Below, one piece after another: positions 63,180-64,000 of a DNA stretch of 64,000 nt (positions within the stretch are counted from its first letter, which is position 1; every line of letters starts with the position of its first letter). The stretch lies in NCBI GenBank assembly GCA_965199745.1, contig CBDATB010000007.1:1-64000 (forward strand), written 5' to 3'. The position numbers and the translations under genes were made by a program. The notes beneath the pieces are model-generated. The model had not been told where the DNA came from. It ran no database searches and saw only the letters and a list, made by a program, of their open reading frames with translations. The DNA is from CBDATB01 sp965199745. GTDB lineage: Bacteria > Bacteroidota > Bacteroidia > Cytophagales > Flammeovirgaceae.

Positions 63180-63968
63180 ATGAAACCATCACCACTGCTA
63201 TTAGTGCTGCTGCTTTTTTTAGCCCATCTATCCTTTGCACAAGACCAAAATGCATACAGAGAACTTGAAAAAATCGAAGAAGAATGGAATAAAATTACTA
63301 TCGATGAAGTGACTATTGATCCCGTTCATATTGACAAAATTGACTGGATAAAAAATAAAAAAACAAGTTCCCAAAAACCGAACAAACCAACAGAAATAGT
63401 AGTAGACAATGTAGTTCCTATCAAAAAGGGTAATAAGTCACCAAAAGAAAAAATAGAAAGGGACAATATTATCCCTCCAAAAAAGAGTGATCAACCGAAA
63501 GAAAAAATAGAAATTAACCCCAGACCAAACGATAAAAAAAATGAGCAAAAAACAGAAGAAATAGATGAGCAGTCAGCGATTCCTTCACGCTATCCACTAC
63601 CCAAAAATGGTACAGCCATCACGTCTAATTTCGGATACCGCGTACATCCCAGATACAAAGTAAAAAGGTTTCATAATGGAGTAGACATCAGTGCTCCAAA
63701 AGGAACTAAAGTGTATTCCACTGCCAAAGGAAAAATATTAAGTGCAGGACGAGTCAATGGCTACGGAAAATATATCGTTATTAAACATAACAGACACTAC
63801 AAAACTGCCTATGCACATCTAGACAAGATAGTGGTAAAAAAAGGACGAAAAGTAAAATTAGGCGAGATCATCGGACGCGTAGGCAACACGGGCATGGCCA
63901 CCGGAAACCACCTACATTACGAGGTAATTAAAGGCAATAAAAAAGTAAATCCGAGAAAATATTGGTAA
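63180..63968 (+). CDS. Secreted M23 family metallopeptidase
   Basis: A 262-residue LytM-type peptidase. The signal peptide (LLLVLLLFLAHLSFAQ) is followed by about 120 residues of Lys/Pro/Glu-rich low-complexity linker, then the M23 domain. Zinc ligands are His and Asp in RFHNGVDISAP and His in GNHLHYEV; the catalytic His is in YKTAYAHL. It cleaves peptide cross-links in peptidoglycan or other secreted peptides. The whole domain is inside the window. Confidence 0.92.
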   Translation: MKPSPLLLVLLLFLAHLSFAQDQNAYRELEKIEEEWNKITIDEVTIDPVHIDKIDWIKNKKTSSQKPNKPTEIVVDNVVPIKKGNKSPKEKIERDNIIPPKKSDQPKEKIEINPRPNDKKNEQKTEEIDEQSAIPSRYPLPKNGTAITSNFGYRVHPRYKVKRFHNGVDISAPKGTKVYSTAKGKILSAGRVNGYGKYIVIKHNRHYKTAYAHLDKIVVKKGRKVKLGEIIGRVGNTGMATGNHLHYEVIKGNKKVNPRKYW

Positions 63969-64000
63969 AAAAATAATCAAACAAAATATAGCTTGTGCAG

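Overview
The window is chromosomal DNA from an AT-rich member of the Bacteroidota. The evidence is a type IX secretion cargo protein with a C-terminal sorting domain, the gliding protein GldC, BatD and MoxR, an SpoIIE phosphatase carrying a Reg_prop/Y_Y_Y propeller, a menaquinone prenyltransferase, candidate promoters of the TAnnTTTG type, and a tmRNA whose tag reads GESNYAMAA. The exact order or family cannot be fixed from the sequence. Standard stop codons, including TGA, are used by intact genes, and several genes appear to start at TTG or GTG.

Layout. 1-7.4 kb: 2-oxoglutarate dehydrogenase genes (sucB partial and sucA on the minus strand, lpdA on the plus strand), split by a single-gene restriction-modification enzyme. 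7.4-16.3 kb: housekeeping and small secreted proteins (DUF2147, CarboxypepD_reg-like, arginase family, ung, a zinc-ribbon coiled-coil protein, a beta-CASP nuclease, moxR, a metal-binding lipoprotein, gldC), with a relic of an IS66-type transposase at 12.1 kb. 16.3-23.6 kb: a sodium-handling neighbourhood (NhaC, an NhaD-type antiporter, an orphan NqrF) with an ABC exporter and a CpsB-type phosphatase between. 23.6-27.1 kb: smc.

27.2-36.3 kb: a tightly packed ten-gene minus-strand operon and the most interesting part of the window. It encodes a flippase, an LTA-synthase-like membrane sulfatase, two soluble SAM methyltransferases, a membrane ICMT-like methyltransferase, a GT4 glycosyltransferase, a CDP-alcohol phosphatidyltransferase, a non-canonical 6-pyruvoyltetrahydropterin-synthase homologue, an MDR dehydrogenase and a RibD-C-like reductase with an unknown N-terminal part. 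Together they look like a pathway for an exported lipid-linked conjugate whose head group may be pterin-like or made with pterin/flavin-type chemistry. This is inference.

36.6-47.7 kb: the propeller-SpoIIE protein with a LolD-like ATPase, a bifunctional-nuclease/UVR protein, a NUDIX CoA pyrophosphatase, BatD, BamD, GltD, a sirtuin lacking the zinc cysteines, and MenA. 47.8-49.0 kb: transposon and nuclease debris (an IS200/IS605 relic with matching end hairpins, and a broken GIY-YIG/T5orf172-like fragment) next to the tmRNA gene. 49.5-56 kb: an iron-type binding lipoprotein, a large T9SS cargo protein, der and gatC. 56.1-62.3 kb: a TonB-dependent receptor plus ABC-2 transporter operon in which two genes carry a single in-frame TGA; a perfect 16-bp inverted repeat lies just upstream. 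62.4-64 kb: a DCC-family thiol oxidoreductase and an M23 peptidase.
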